Shown here piece after piece: positions 52,844 through 62,194 of a stretch of 64,000 bases of DNA. The number at the start of each line of letters is the position of its first letter. Position 1 is the first letter of the stretch. This stretch comes from JACNKV01 sp964422145. Lineage in GTDB: Bacteria; Fidelibacterota; Marinisomatia; Marinisomatales; JACNKV01. A model generated the notes under the pieces. That model was given only the letters and a program-made list of their open reading frames with translations. It was not told where the DNA came from and did not search any database. The position numbers were made by a program, and so were the translations under genes. The DNA lies in assembly GCA_964422145.1 (NCBI GenBank), contig CAYQZV010000001.1, forward strand, positions 195,172 through 259,171, read 5' to 3'.

Positions 52844-53164
52844 ATGAAAATCACAACACAAGACCAATTCTCAGATTATGAAATCATCGAAACGCTAGGT
52901 GTGGTAAAAGGAAACACAATCAGAGCCAGACATGTCGGAAAAGATATTATGGCCGGATTAAGAACTATTGTCGGCGGTGAAATTACAGAGTACACAAAAA
53001 TGCTTGCCGAGTCTCGGGAACAGGCGCTTGATCGTTTGATCAATTCTGCTGAAAACCTGAATGCTGACGGCGTTGTGTGTTTGCGGTTCACCACATCCGC
53101 CGTGATGACCGGTTCGGCAGAATTGCTGGCCTACGGTACCGCTGTAAAACTGAGAAAAAAATAA
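52844..53164 (+). CDS. YbjQ/UPF0145 family protein
   Basis: 106 aa. DYEIIETLGVVKGNTIRARHVGKDIMAGLRTIVGGEITEYTKM then AENLNADGVVCLRFTTSAVMTGSAELLAYGTAVKL covers the whole family, which is small, soluble and probably pentameric, with a proposed metal-binding role not firmly established. AGGAG lies 8 bp before the ATG. Confidence 0.92.
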   Translation: MKITTQDQFSDYEIIETLGVVKGNTIRARHVGKDIMAGLRTIVGGEITEYTKMLAESREQALDRLINSAENLNADGVVCLRFTTSAVMTGSAELLAYGTAVKLRKK

Positions 53165-53188
53165 TCGAATACCCGATCTGAAACTGAA

Positions 53189-53208
53189 CCTGTGATCAAA
53201 ATCACAGG
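53189..53208. promoter_or_regulatory. CRP/FNR-like palindrome
   Basis: CCTGTGATCAAAATCACAGG is an 8-bp perfect inverted repeat with a 4-base centre. It contains TGTGA-N6-TCACA, the CRP consensus half-sites at correct spacing. It lies 132 bp upstream of the envelope operon start at 53340. A TATAAT is found at 53288-53293. It also begins 25 bp after the YbjQ gene stop, so a transcript-end hairpin is the alternative, though no T-run follows. Confidence 0.55.
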
Positions 53209-53339
53209 GTGAAAAAAACTGTTTTATATATATCTCTTGTAATATTATATTTCTAACAGATATAACGATTATAACAGTAATAATAGTTATAATAGAATCT
53301 GGGATTCGCGTGTATATCAAAAAATCGAATGGAGCCACA

Positions 53340-54581
53340 ATGAAGAGAATTACCATATTCATATTAACATTAGCCGTGTTCATCTCTGCACAATATCCCG
53401 TCAATCTTGATGTTACTCTCACTCCGTATGTAACATATTATATTTCCTCGGTTGATTTAAATACAGGAAGCTCAAGTGTTCCGATTTTTCAAGCAAGACT
53501 TTCAAACAATACTTCAGACAGCGTGTCGGTGATCATGGATTTTGAAGTCATTATCGACTCAGACTTTTTGGGTTTGGACAGTGAAACCATCATCAAAGCG
53601 AAAACGAACCCCTTCTTTTTTGAAAACGATATCTTTATTTCAAATATGGACATGACAGTTGACACAAGAGGCATTTACGATGTTGAAGGAAATCAAGTAG
53701 AGATTTCAGTCGTCATAGAAGAAAAAATCGACATGGATATGTCAACAGCTGAAGACTTATTTAACGCTGTTGTGCAATCCGGGAAACTGCCTGATGGGAA
53801 TTACAGCTATCGGGTAAATTTATATAACGGTGAGGATGAAACGGAAGTTTGGGGCGAGTTTGAAGAAACACTCAGCGTTACCTCTCCAACCTATTTACAG
53901 CTGATCTCTCCCGGCGGACAGCTTGCGGATACGACATCGAATGAAATATTCACGAATTATCCCGTGCTTCAGTGGGAATCAGATCCATGCAACTACATTG
54001 ACCCCGAAACCGGAGATTACGGTTGTCAATATTTTCTGCGGGTAGCGGAGTTTAATCCAGAAATTCATTCTTCAGTTGATGAAGCCATTGAATCCACAAC
54101 CCGATTACCGCTGAACCAAGCTGAGGATTGGGAATTGGTCGGAACCGGCGTGACATCATTTCAGTATCCTGCAATCGACGTTGGAGAATTAGAGCAGGGA
54201 AAAGTATACGTCTGGCAATGTTTAAAACGGATAAAAACCACGGATGGTTTCGACGAAGTATTTAGTGACATTATGGTGTTTAAAGTCAAGGATTTTACCG
54301 AAACCGCAGAGGAAGAAGCGGAACCGGCATCCAGCGGTGAAGATGCACCGGCGTCAGCTGCACTCCAGTCCATCATTGGAGGGGATCAATTTGAAGCCCT
54401 GTTTGGTGAAGGAGGTTCAGCCTATGGATATTTACCAACGGGAAACATTCTGCATAACAATACCGTTGTCGACCTTTCGTTTGTCCAATCCTTGTTGTCA
54501 GGCGGGATAGAAGAAACCGATTCGGAGGGAAACACCTCCTACCGCCCGATCTCCATCATCTCAGTTGAGGTGTCCGAATGA
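53340..54581 (+). CDS. secreted protein of unknown function, first gene of an envelope operon
   Basis: 413 aa from the ATG at 53340 (GGAG 6 bp upstream; the longer frame from 53310 has no leader sense). Signal peptide KRITIFILTLAVFISAQ. The mature protein is beta-rich, with an N-terminal domain (YVTYYISSVDLNTGSS...), a segment PTYLQLISPGGQ...YPVLQWESDPC of the kind found in extracellular Ig-like domains, an acidic linker rich in E, A and S (about 320-345) and a conserved-looking C-terminal part. No family recognised. Its stop overlaps the next ATG (ATGA). Confidence 0.8.
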   Translation: MKRITIFILTLAVFISAQYPVNLDVTLTPYVTYYISSVDLNTGSSSVPIFQARLSNNTSDSVSVIMDFEVIIDSDFLGLDSETIIKAKTNPFFFENDIFISNMDMTVDTRGIYDVEGNQVEISVVIEEKIDMDMSTAEDLFNAVVQSGKLPDGNYSYRVNLYNGEDETEVWGEFEETLSVTSPTYLQLISPGGQLADTTSNEIFTNYPVLQWESDPCNYIDPETGDYGCQYFLRVAEFNPEIHSSVDEAIESTTRLPLNQAEDWELVGTGVTSFQYPAIDVGELEQGKVYVWQCLKRIKTTDGFDEVFSDIMVFKVKDFTETAEEEAEPASSGEDAPASAALQSIIGGDQFEALFGEGGSAYGYLPTGNILHNNTVVDLSFVQSLLSGGIEETDSEGNTSYRPISIISVEVSE

Positions 54582-55249
54582 AACAAATAATCATATCAGT
54601 CATGTTTCTCACCATGTTGTTCGGTGAGAGAAAAATTGCCATTGCTGTTAAATCAAAAGGCACCGTAAATCATGTATTTGCAGGTCAGGAAACAACAGCG
54701 CCATTGAAACTCGGAGCCGGATTGGCCAATGAAGACAGAATTCAAACAGACGAAGACGGATTTGCGGTGGTGATGTATTTGGATGACAAAACCACAATGA
54801 AAATTCGTGAAGACTCTGATTTTCTGGTTGGAGGACAGAGATCGGAAAGCGGGATTAATAAACGTGTTTTTCTCAATTATGGACAATTGAAAGTCTCGGT
54901 CACAAAACAAAAAGGAAAAGAATTTATTATTGCGACAACAACATCAGTTGCCTCAGTAAAAGGAACGGAAATCATTGTTGTTTCAGACCCGTTGTTGGGG
55001 GATTTGTTCTCCACATTAACCGGATCAATTGTTGTTACAAATAATATCACCGGAGATTCAACGGCTGTCAATGTAGGAGAGACGGCAAGTTCTACTCCAG
55101 ATGGCGAACTAGATCTTACTGAAACGAATGAGGAATTGCTTCCTGAATTTGAAACAGAAGAAGAAACCGGCGAAGAAATTAATGAATTAAAGTTCGAAAT
55201 CGAAGATGCAAACGGAAACATAAAGGAAGTAATTATTCGGTATCAATAA
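54578..55249 (+). CDS. FecR-domain protein
   Basis: 223 aa with a signal-like N-terminus (KQIIISVMFLTMLFG). A FecR domain spans about residues 22-165: KGTVNHVFAGQETTAPLKLGAGLANEDRIQT, then SVASVKGTEIIVV and GSIVVTNN. Classical FecR relays siderophore signals to a sigma factor; here no sigma factor is adjacent and the protein is exported, so it is likely a structural or regulatory envelope protein. The C-terminal third is very acidic. Coupled to the gene before it by a 4-bp overlap. Confidence 0.85.
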   Translation: MKQIIISVMFLTMLFGERKIAIAVKSKGTVNHVFAGQETTAPLKLGAGLANEDRIQTDEDGFAVVMYLDDKTTMKIREDSDFLVGGQRSESGINKRVFLNYGQLKVSVTKQKGKEFIIATTTSVASVKGTEIIVVSDPLLGDLFSTLTGSIVVTNNITGDSTAVNVGETASSTPDGELDLTETNEELLPEFETEEETGEEINELKFEIEDANGNIKEVIIRYQ

Positions 55250-55279
55250 TGTTTTTCTAAAACAAGAAACAGGCTCATT

Positions 55280-57613
55280 ATGAAAAAAAGAATAATTAAA
55301 ATACTGTTTATGATTGGAATAACATCACAATGTTTTGCTGATGATATTCTAATTTTTAGTCCGATGCCGGATGAAACGGTATTCGGAACTGATGTGTTGA
55401 TCGCCGCATCGTTTTATTCTTTGGGTGGTGTATCAACCGATCGAATCCAAGTGTTTTTAAATGATATTGAGATCACCAATCAGGCGGAAGTAGAACCGGA
55501 AATGGTCAGCTATGCGCCTTCAATACTAAACTCAGGTAAACATATCGTATTGATCAGAATTTTTCGGGACAACATGGACCCGCTTGAACAGACCTGGGGT
55601 TTTACGGTTACCGGAGAGAAAAAATGGACAGATGAAATTGATTGGGGTGGAAAAATAACATCTGATTACCGATTGGAACAAGCGGGAGAAGAAGAGCTGT
55701 CCCTTGGAAATGTCGGTGTATACTTTAACGGTTCAGCCTATGAATGGTTTAAACTAAAAACCAGCATCAAACTTGCATCAGATGAAGACCCGCTTCTTCA
55801 GCCTAGAAACCGCTTTACATTGCAGGCATCTTTAGGTAAATATTTTGATCTAGGTTTTGGTGATACAAATCCAAGAATGACGCGATTCACGTTAGACGGG
55901 AAACGGGTCCGCGGGTTTAATGCCCATCTGAAACTAAAGTATTTAAAAGTTCATTTTATCACCGGAGAACTCGTCCGTGCGATCGATGGAAACTTAAATG
56001 AAAACGAACCGAACTCGGCTTATGTTATTTTTCACCAAGGGTTTCAGGACTCACTTGCCACATTTAGGTTGAACCGGCAAGGATACACGTTCAAACAAAA
56101 GATTTTAGCCGGCCGACTCAGCTTTGGCCGAGGAAAGAATTTTCAGTTGGGCTTGAATTTTTTGAAGGTAAAAGACGATATAAATAGTGTTAATCCTGTT
56201 ATAGAAAAGGCCAACATTGTTGTTGACAATGAAGACTGGGCATTGGCATCGGGTGTCTATACATTTGATGAAATTACTAGATTAAACGGAGCCCCGACAG
56301 GAAACGGATATTATTATCAAATACTTCAAGACGAAGAAAGCGATTGGGGTGGAGCAACTCCGAAAGATAATCTTGTTATCAGTTCCGATATCGGAATGTA
56401 TTTTGACAATAAAAAGATACTATTAGAAGGTGAAGCCGCTTTAAGCTTATACAATAAAGATATTTGGAACGGCGCGATGTCCATTGCAGAGATGGACACA
56501 CTCATGGATGACAGTCTCGACAATTCGCTGGCGGGATCATTTGACCTTTCAACACTCCCTTTTGACCCACAGGATATTGAAGATATTTTTGTGATTGGTT
56601 TTAATATGGTTCCGCTAGCACCGATCGACATTTCAATTTTTACCGATTCATCTAAAACAAGCATAACAGACGCAATCTTAAATATGCCCTCTTTATCTTA
56701 TAGGGGAAGAGCAAAGCTAAATTATTTTGGTCATTATTTCACGGCAGAATATTCCCGGATCGGCCCTGAATACAGGTCATTGGCAAACCCTTATTTATTG
56801 GCGGGATTTAATCAGGTAACAATTAGTGACAGAATCCAATTATTTAAAAACAGGGTTCTTTTAACCTTAGAATATCGACATCAAAACGATGATGTTCTCA
56901 CCGCAGAAACAAATGTAACGACCGAAAATCGAATCCTGACAAACATGACTTTGATTCCAGGGCCGGGATTACCAACCTTCACAGTTGGGTTTAGAAACAC
57001 GAATCGAGAAAATGGAATTACTGATATCGAAGAGTTTATCAATCAGACGACAGATAGCACGACGTACAAGGATAACCGTGAAAACACAAATACAATAAGC
57101 TTTACGTCATCAGCGACTTATGTATTCAATCTTTTTGACTCACGGCATACGGTATTTGGCACATTTGTCTCGTATAATAAAGCCGATCAGATAACCGATG
57201 ATCGTGAACTGGACCCGGCATATGTTGATCCTAAACTTGTTTCAAATGTGTTTAATTTTGCTTTGACATCGCGATATGGTTTTATCCCGTTAAAAACAAC
57301 ACTGAGTTTTACAATGAACACCAGTGAGTTCAGTATTGCCCCCGGAGAAGTTGCCGACCAGCAATTCATGTCCGGAAAACTGAGCGTTGAGTATGGATTC
57401 ATTGATAATAAACTCGCCGTGTTGGGAGGACTTGATTTTATGACCGGAGAGGGGATCCAAGATGTTTCAAAATTTGGGATGAACGGCGGCGTTCGGTTTA
57501 AACTGATTGACGGACTGATGGCACAAGCCACACTCAATGTCAGACAAAAATCTGTAGCCGGAGAGTCTTCATCTGAAGTGATAGGCGTTGCGACGCTTTC
57601 GTATCTTTTCTAG
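55280..57613 (+). CDS. predicted outer-membrane beta-barrel protein with Ig-like N-terminus
   Basis: 777 aa with signal peptide (MKKRIIKILFMIGITSQCFA). Residues about 22-115 (ILIFSPMPDETVFGTDVLIAASFY ... WGFTVTG) look like an Ig-like domain; the rest alternates polar and hydrophobic residues as a large barrel would (FLLTLEYRHQNDD-like strands) and ends VATLSYLF, with a terminal phenylalanine. No named family recognised. It is third in the operon with the secreted and FecR-domain proteins, 30 bp after fecR-like, and may be their outer-membrane anchor or pore. Confidence 0.78.
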   Translation: MKKRIIKILFMIGITSQCFADDILIFSPMPDETVFGTDVLIAASFYSLGGVSTDRIQVFLNDIEITNQAEVEPEMVSYAPSILNSGKHIVLIRIFRDNMDPLEQTWGFTVTGEKKWTDEIDWGGKITSDYRLEQAGEEELSLGNVGVYFNGSAYEWFKLKTSIKLASDEDPLLQPRNRFTLQASLGKYFDLGFGDTNPRMTRFTLDGKRVRGFNAHLKLKYLKVHFITGELVRAIDGNLNENEPNSAYVIFHQGFQDSLATFRLNRQGYTFKQKILAGRLSFGRGKNFQLGLNFLKVKDDINSVNPVIEKANIVVDNEDWALASGVYTFDEITRLNGAPTGNGYYYQILQDEESDWGGATPKDNLVISSDIGMYFDNKKILLEGEAALSLYNKDIWNGAMSIAEMDTLMDDSLDNSLAGSFDLSTLPFDPQDIEDIFVIGFNMVPLAPIDISIFTDSSKTSITDAILNMPSLSYRGRAKLNYFGHYFTAEYSRIGPEYRSLANPYLLAGFNQVTISDRIQLFKNRVLLTLEYRHQNDDVLTAETNVTTENRILTNMTLIPGPGLPTFTVGFRNTNRENGITDIEEFINQTTDSTTYKDNRENTNTISFTSSATYVFNLFDSRHTVFGTFVSYNKADQITDDRELDPAYVDPKLVSNVFNFALTSRYGFIPLKTTLSFTMNTSEFSIAPGEVADQQFMSGKLSVEYGFIDNKLAVLGGLDFMTGEGIQDVSKFGMNGGVRFKLIDGLMAQATLNVRQKSVAGESSSEVIGVATLSYLF

Positions 57614-57634
57614 TCCGCTTGGTTGGATGTGAAT

Positions 57635-57668
57635 AAAAAAACCACGATAATGTTATCGTGGTTTTTTT
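57635..57668. terminator. bidirectional intrinsic terminator
   Basis: A 16-bp inverted repeat AAAAAAACCACGATAA / TTATCGTGGTTTTTTT around TG. A-run and T-run on the two sides give terminators on both strands, for the barrel gene (+) and for nifJ (-). Confidence 0.92.
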
Positions 57669-57707
57669 ATTTAATCATGATTGTCCTACACCGGACAACC
57701 AAATGAG

Positions 57708-60700
57708 TTATTCTTCTGTTTCATTTACCCAGCTTGAACGTCTGACGAAACTCGCGTAGTTTGCTTCGACTTGCTTTTCAGCTTCTTTGAGTAATTCCTC
57801 AGCGCGTTCCGGCATGCTTTTTGTCAGCATTTTAAACCGGTTTTCGTGATAAAGAAAGTCTTTCAGGTTTCCTTTGGGTTTCTTTGAATCCAGTTTCAAC
57901 GGGTTTTTCCCCTCGAGAGCATTCTCAGGATTGTAACGGTACAGTGTCCAGTATCCGCTGTCTACAGCAGCTTTTTGCTGTTTCAATCCGTCTTCCATAC
58001 CGTATCCATGAGCGATACAATGACTGTATGCAATGATGATTGATGGTCCTGGATAAGCTTCTGCCTCAATGAACGCTCGAATGGTTTGAGTGTCGTTTGC
58101 ACCCATTGCCACGGATGCAACATAGACATTACCGTAGCTCATGGCTATCGCACCAAGGTCTTTCTTGCCCATACTTTTTCCTGAGGCGGCAAATTTTGCA
58201 ATTGCAGCCATTGGTGTAGCTTTAGATGCCTGACCACCTGTGTTGGAATAGACCTCAGTATCCAAGACAAGAATGTTGACGTTTTCACCGGAAGCGATCA
58301 CATGATCTAAGCCGCCGAAACCGATGTCATAAGCCCATCCGTCTCCGCCCATGATCCAGACACTTTTCTTTACTAAGTTATCTGAGATTGAGAGAAGCTG
58401 TTTGGCGCGAGGATTGTCTAAGCCTTCTAAAGCAGATTCAAGCTGTTCTACACGTTTACGTTGTTCAAAGATGCCCGGTTCAGTGGTTTGGTCTGCATTC
58501 AGAATTGCATCAACCAATTCATTTTGACCGATCTTTAGACGAAGTTCTTCAAGCAGTTCTTGCGCATGTTCTTGGTGTTTATTGATTGTCATTCTAAATC
58601 CAAGTCCGAATTCGGCATTATCTTCAAACAGAGAGTTGTTCCAGGTTGGGCCGCGGCCTTCTGCATTCTTTGCCCACGGTGTTGTCGGGAGATTTCCACC
58701 GTAGATGGATGAACATCCAGTGGCATTCGCAACGACCATTCTATCGCCGAAAAGCTGAGAAGCCAATTTCACGTAAGGTGTTTCACCGCACCCGGCACAC
58801 GCACCGGAGAACTCAAATAACGGCTGTAGAAGCTGACTGCCGCGAGGCGTGACATGATTCACTTTTTCACGGTCAACTTCAGGGATGTTTAAAAAGAAAT
58901 CCCAGTTCTCAACTTCTTTCTCTTTGATCGGGAGCCAATCTTCCATATTGATGGCTTTGTGATCCGGGTTGGTTTTATCTGAAATCGGACAAACATCTAC
59001 ACACAGAGTACATCCGGTACAATCTTCGCCGGCAACCTGAAGTGTGTAAACTTCATTTTCATTCCACTCCTTACCTTTGGCTTTTACGTGCTTGAAGGTT
59101 TCAGGTGCATCTGAAAGCAAGGCGTTATCATAGATTTTTGGACGGATCACAGCATGCGGACAAACCATCACACATTTGTTACACTGGATACAAATATCTG
59201 GATCCCAAACCGGAACTTCATCAGAGATATTCCGTTTTTCAAATTGCGTGGTTGCCGTCGGCCAGGTTCCGTCTGTAGGCATAGCGCTGACAGGAAGAGC
59301 ATCTCCTTCGCCGGCAATGATCTTTGATGTCACATTTTTATAAAACTCAGGCGCTTTATCGCTGAGTTCAACACCTTTTGCTTCAACCCCAGTTTCAATA
59401 TTCGGCACATCAATCTGATGCAGGTTAGCCAGCGTTTTATCAACAGCTTCATAGTTTTTCTCAACCACCGCATCGCCTTTGATCCCGTAGGTCTTTTTAA
59501 TTGCCTGTTTGATTTTGGCGATGGCTTCTTCCTGTGAAAGGATACCGGAGATCGCAAAGAAACACGTCTGCATGATCGTATTGATACGGGTCCCCATTCC
59601 GGTTTCTTTTGCAACCGCACGCGCGTTGATATTATAAAACGCTAGTTTTTTATCAATGATGTGTTTTTGAACATTCCGTGGGAGCTCGTTCCAAACCTCA
59701 TCGGACGAATAAGGACTGTTTAATAAGAAGATTCCACCGGGGACAGCATTTCCTAAGACATCTTGTGTCATCAATAATTCAAATTTATGAACCGCAATGA
59801 AATTCGCATGCTGGATCAAATAAGTTGATTGAATTTGTTTCTTGCCGAAACGAAGGTGAGATACGGTCGTACTGCCGGATTTTTTTGAATCATACACAAA
59901 ATATCCCTGGGCAAAATTGTCTGTTTCTTCACCAATGATCTTGATCGAGTTTTTGTTTGCACCCACGGTACCGTCTGAACCCAACCCGTAGAACATCCCT
60001 CTGAAAACGCCGTCTTCATTGAGAAGGAACTCATCCTTGACGTCTAAACTGGTGTTCGTCACGTCGTCGATAATACCTACAGTGAAGTGATTTTTGGGTG
60101 CATCCTGATCGAGATTATCAAAGATGGCTTTGATCATCGACGGTGTAAATTCTTTCGAAGACAGTCCGTAACGCCCGCCGTAGATTTTCGGGGTTTCACT
60201 AAATGGAAAATCATCAGTGTTCGATGCTTCAGCGATTGCCGCAACAACATCACCGTATAGCGGCTCGCCCACAGCGCCCGGTTCTTTCGTCCGGTCAAGC
60301 ACAGCAAGTTGTTTAACAGTTGAAGGAAGCGCTTTGATAAAATGTTCAATAGAGAACGGTCTGTAGAGCCGGACTTTCAACACACCGACTTTTTGGCCGT
60401 CTTTATTCATTGCATTGACGGTTTCATGCACAGATTCTGCACCCGACCCCATGATAATGATAACTTTTTCAGCATCTTCTGCACCGTAATAATCAAAAAG
60501 ACGATAGGATCTGCCGGTCAATTCAGCGAACTTGTCCATTGTCTTTTGCACAACGCCCGGAACAGCATCATAATATGGATTAATGGTTTCACGAGTTTGG
60601 AAGTAAGTATCCGGATTGTGAGCGGTTCCGCGCAGCACAGGACTGTTCGGGTTCATGGCTCGTTTACGATTTGCGATGACCAGATCGTTGTCGATCATTG

Positions 60701-61277
60701 TTTTAATGTCATCGTCATCCAGTTGTTCAATTTTAATCACTTCGTGTGAAGTTCTAAATCCGTCAAAGAAGTGCAGGAAGGGCAAACGAACTTCCAGTGT
60801 GGCAGCTTGAGCAATTAAGGCAAAATCCTGAACTTCTTGAACGCTTCCCGATGCCAGCATAGACCATCCGGCTTGACGAACGGCCATGACATCGGAATGG
60901 TCACCAAAGATTGAAAGTGCATGTGTTGCGATCGTTCTTGCGGAGACATGGAAGACCGTCGGCGTCATTTCTGCCGCGATCTTATACATATTCGGGATCA
61001 TAAGCAGTAATCCCTGCGACGCTGTAAACGTTGTGGTTAACGCTCCGGTTTGGAGCGCGCCGTGAACAGCCCCGGCTGCACCGCCTTCACTTTGCATTTC
61101 TACAACGGATGGTGTGGTTCCCCAAATATTTTTTCTGTCTTCGGACGACCATGCGTCGGCATGCTCTCCCATTGCAGATGATGGGGTGATGGGATAAATA
61201 GCAATAACTTCATTCGTTTTATGGGCGATATAAGCGGCGGCTTCGTTGCCGTCAATAGTTACCATTTTTCTGGACAT
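57708..61277 (-). CDS. nifJ: pyruvate:ferredoxin (flavodoxin) oxidoreductase
   Basis: Oxidises pyruvate to acetyl-CoA, CO2 and reduced ferredoxin, or the reverse. 1189 aa single chain. Domain I starts TIDGNEAAAYIAHKTNEVIAIYPITPSS. Two [4Fe-4S] motifs: CIQCNKCVMVCP (about 696-707) and CTGCTLCVDVCP (about 751-762). The thiamine diphosphate domain has CAGCGETPYVKLASQLFG with cluster cysteines (about 826) and GGDGWAYDIGFGGLDH (about 985). Usually oxygen-sensitive, so it points to anaerobic or low-oxygen life, though some aerobes have stabilised forms. Confidence 0.96.
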   Translation of the reverse strand: MSRKMVTIDGNEAAAYIAHKTNEVIAIYPITPSSAMGEHADAWSSEDRKNIWGTTPSVVEMQSEGGAAGAVHGALQTGALTTTFTASQGLLLMIPNMYKIAAEMTPTVFHVSARTIATHALSIFGDHSDVMAVRQAGWSMLASGSVQEVQDFALIAQAATLEVRLPFLHFFDGFRTSHEVIKIEQLDDDDIKTMIDNDLVIANRKRAMNPNSPVLRGTAHNPDTYFQTRETINPYYDAVPGVVQKTMDKFAELTGRSYRLFDYYGAEDAEKVIIIMGSGAESVHETVNAMNKDGQKVGVLKVRLYRPFSIEHFIKALPSTVKQLAVLDRTKEPGAVGEPLYGDVVAAIAEASNTDDFPFSETPKIYGGRYGLSSKEFTPSMIKAIFDNLDQDAPKNHFTVGIIDDVTNTSLDVKDEFLLNEDGVFRGMFYGLGSDGTVGANKNSIKIIGEETDNFAQGYFVYDSKKSGSTTVSHLRFGKKQIQSTYLIQHANFIAVHKFELLMTQDVLGNAVPGGIFLLNSPYSSDEVWNELPRNVQKHIIDKKLAFYNINARAVAKETGMGTRINTIMQTCFFAISGILSQEEAIAKIKQAIKKTYGIKGDAVVEKNYEAVDKTLANLHQIDVPNIETGVEAKGVELSDKAPEFYKNVTSKIIAGEGDALPVSAMPTDGTWPTATTQFEKRNISDEVPVWDPDICIQCNKCVMVCPHAVIRPKIYDNALLSDAPETFKHVKAKGKEWNENEVYTLQVAGEDCTGCTLCVDVCPISDKTNPDHKAINMEDWLPIKEKEVENWDFFLNIPEVDREKVNHVTPRGSQLLQPLFEFSGACAGCGETPYVKLASQLFGDRMVVANATGCSSIYGGNLPTTPWAKNAEGRGPTWNNSLFEDNAEFGLGFRMTINKHQEHAQELLEELRLKIGQNELVDAILNADQTTEPGIFEQRKRVEQLESALEGLDNPRAKQLLSISDNLVKKSVWIMGGDGWAYDIGFGGLDHVIASGENVNILVLDTEVYSNTGGQASKATPMAAIAKFAASGKSMGKKDLGAIAMSYGNVYVASVAMGANDTQTIRAFIEAEAYPGPSIIIAYSHCIAHGYGMEDGLKQQKAAVDSGYWTLYRYNPENALEGKNPLKLDSKKPKGNLKDFLYHENRFKMLTKSMPERAEELLKEAEKQVEANYASFVRRSSWVNETEE

Positions 61278-61313
61278 CTTCTTTTCCTTATGGTTTTTTA
61301 ATGAAAAAACTGT

Positions 61314-61332
61314 GCTGACCTCTAAGATCAGC
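61314..61332 (-). terminator. leader hairpin with T-run ahead of nifJ
   Basis: On the minus strand GCTGATC-TTAGA-GGTCAGC (one G:T pair) followed by ACAG then TTTTTT. It sits 37 bp upstream of nifJ and 72 bp after the VOC gene stop. It may end the upstream transcript or attenuate nifJ. Confidence 0.55.
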
Positions 61333-61403
61333 GCGAAATTTACAAACTTTTTTAATTTCGCAACTACGACAAAAGAGAAAAGATAATGGATATATAAATG
61401 AGT

Positions 61404-61730
61404 TTATTCTTCCCAGATATTATAGATCACACCGAACGGATCTCGAATATAACAATCTTGTCCTTTTCCTCTCCACCGAAGGACTTTACACCCGTTTTTG
61501 ACGAGGTGGTCACGGGCTTCTTTGAGATCGGACACAAATAACTCCAGCACCGGCCCGCTGAACTCATCGTCCTCTAAAACATAAAGAGTGATCGGATCCG
61601 CATCAAATTCAGCTAAATCCGGATCGGAAGAACGATTTTTAAACCCGATTACATTTGAGTAGAAATCAACAGCTTCTGAAAAATTTTTATGTCGAACAGC
61701 GATATTTGAGCTCATTTTGAATTTGATCAT
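61404..61730 (-). CDS. VOC-family (glyoxalase/bleomycin resistance-like) protein
   Basis: 108 aa with one beta-alpha-beta-beta-beta pair: VRHKNFSEAVDFYSNVIGF and LELFVSDLKEARDHLVKNGCKVLRWRG, ending DCYIRDPFGVIYNIWEE. The metal-ligand positions (H in VRH, E in ELFV) are plausible. Substrate unknown. AAGGAG precedes the ATG; 11 bp after the small secreted protein gene. Confidence 0.88.
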   Translation of the reverse strand: MIKFKMSSNIAVRHKNFSEAVDFYSNVIGFKNRSSDPDLAEFDADPITLYVLEDDEFSGPVLELFVSDLKEARDHLVKNGCKVLRWRGKGQDCYIRDPFGVIYNIWEE

Positions 61731-61741
61731 GGTCTCACTCC

Positions 61742-62194
61742 TTAATGATTATCATTTGGTGTAAAGGTAAGGGTTAAAACATCCGGTAAAAGTAAGTCGT
61801 GGATAAAATCTCCTTTTTGTCGCGTCCATGCGGCTTTTACATTAATGATAGTTTTACCATCGTAAACACCGCTCCACTCAATCGTTTCTCCGTTTCCGAT
61901 TGGAGCTTTTGCATAAAACTTTATACCGCCATCCACCGACTCCCATGAATATTCAATTTTATCGTGAGAACCTTTTGCAGACCAAATCAGGAAACCATCT
62001 TCGAATGAAAGTGTCCCCTTGACACCGATCAATCCATAAATTCCATCGGCTTTGATTTTTCCATGGAATGTTTTTCCGCCCAAAGCGGAAGATGGTTTTT
62101 CATCAGACGCGCATAAACTATTTACAGACAAAAACAGACCAATCGTCAAACAGACATCAAAACAGTTTCTCAACACACTCCTTTTTCTATACAT
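61742..62194 (-). CDS. small secreted protein of unknown function
   Basis: 150 aa from the ATG at 62194, inside the end of the MATE gene (8-bp overlap); a longer frame from 62245 would overlap more. Signal peptide hydrophobic core CFDVCLTIGLFLSVNSLCA. The mature domain (KTFHGKIKADGIYGLIGVKGTLSFEDGFLIWSAKG) looks like a beta-barrel or sandwich, similar to YceI-like or DUF-type small periplasmic domains, but no family is claimed. Confidence 0.7.
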   Translation of the reverse strand: MYRKRSVLRNCFDVCLTIGLFLSVNSLCASDEKPSSALGGKTFHGKIKADGIYGLIGVKGTLSFEDGFLIWSAKGSHDKIEYSWESVDGGIKFYAKAPIGNGETIEWSGVYDGKTIINVKAAWTRQKGDFIHDLLLPDVLTLTFTPNDNH

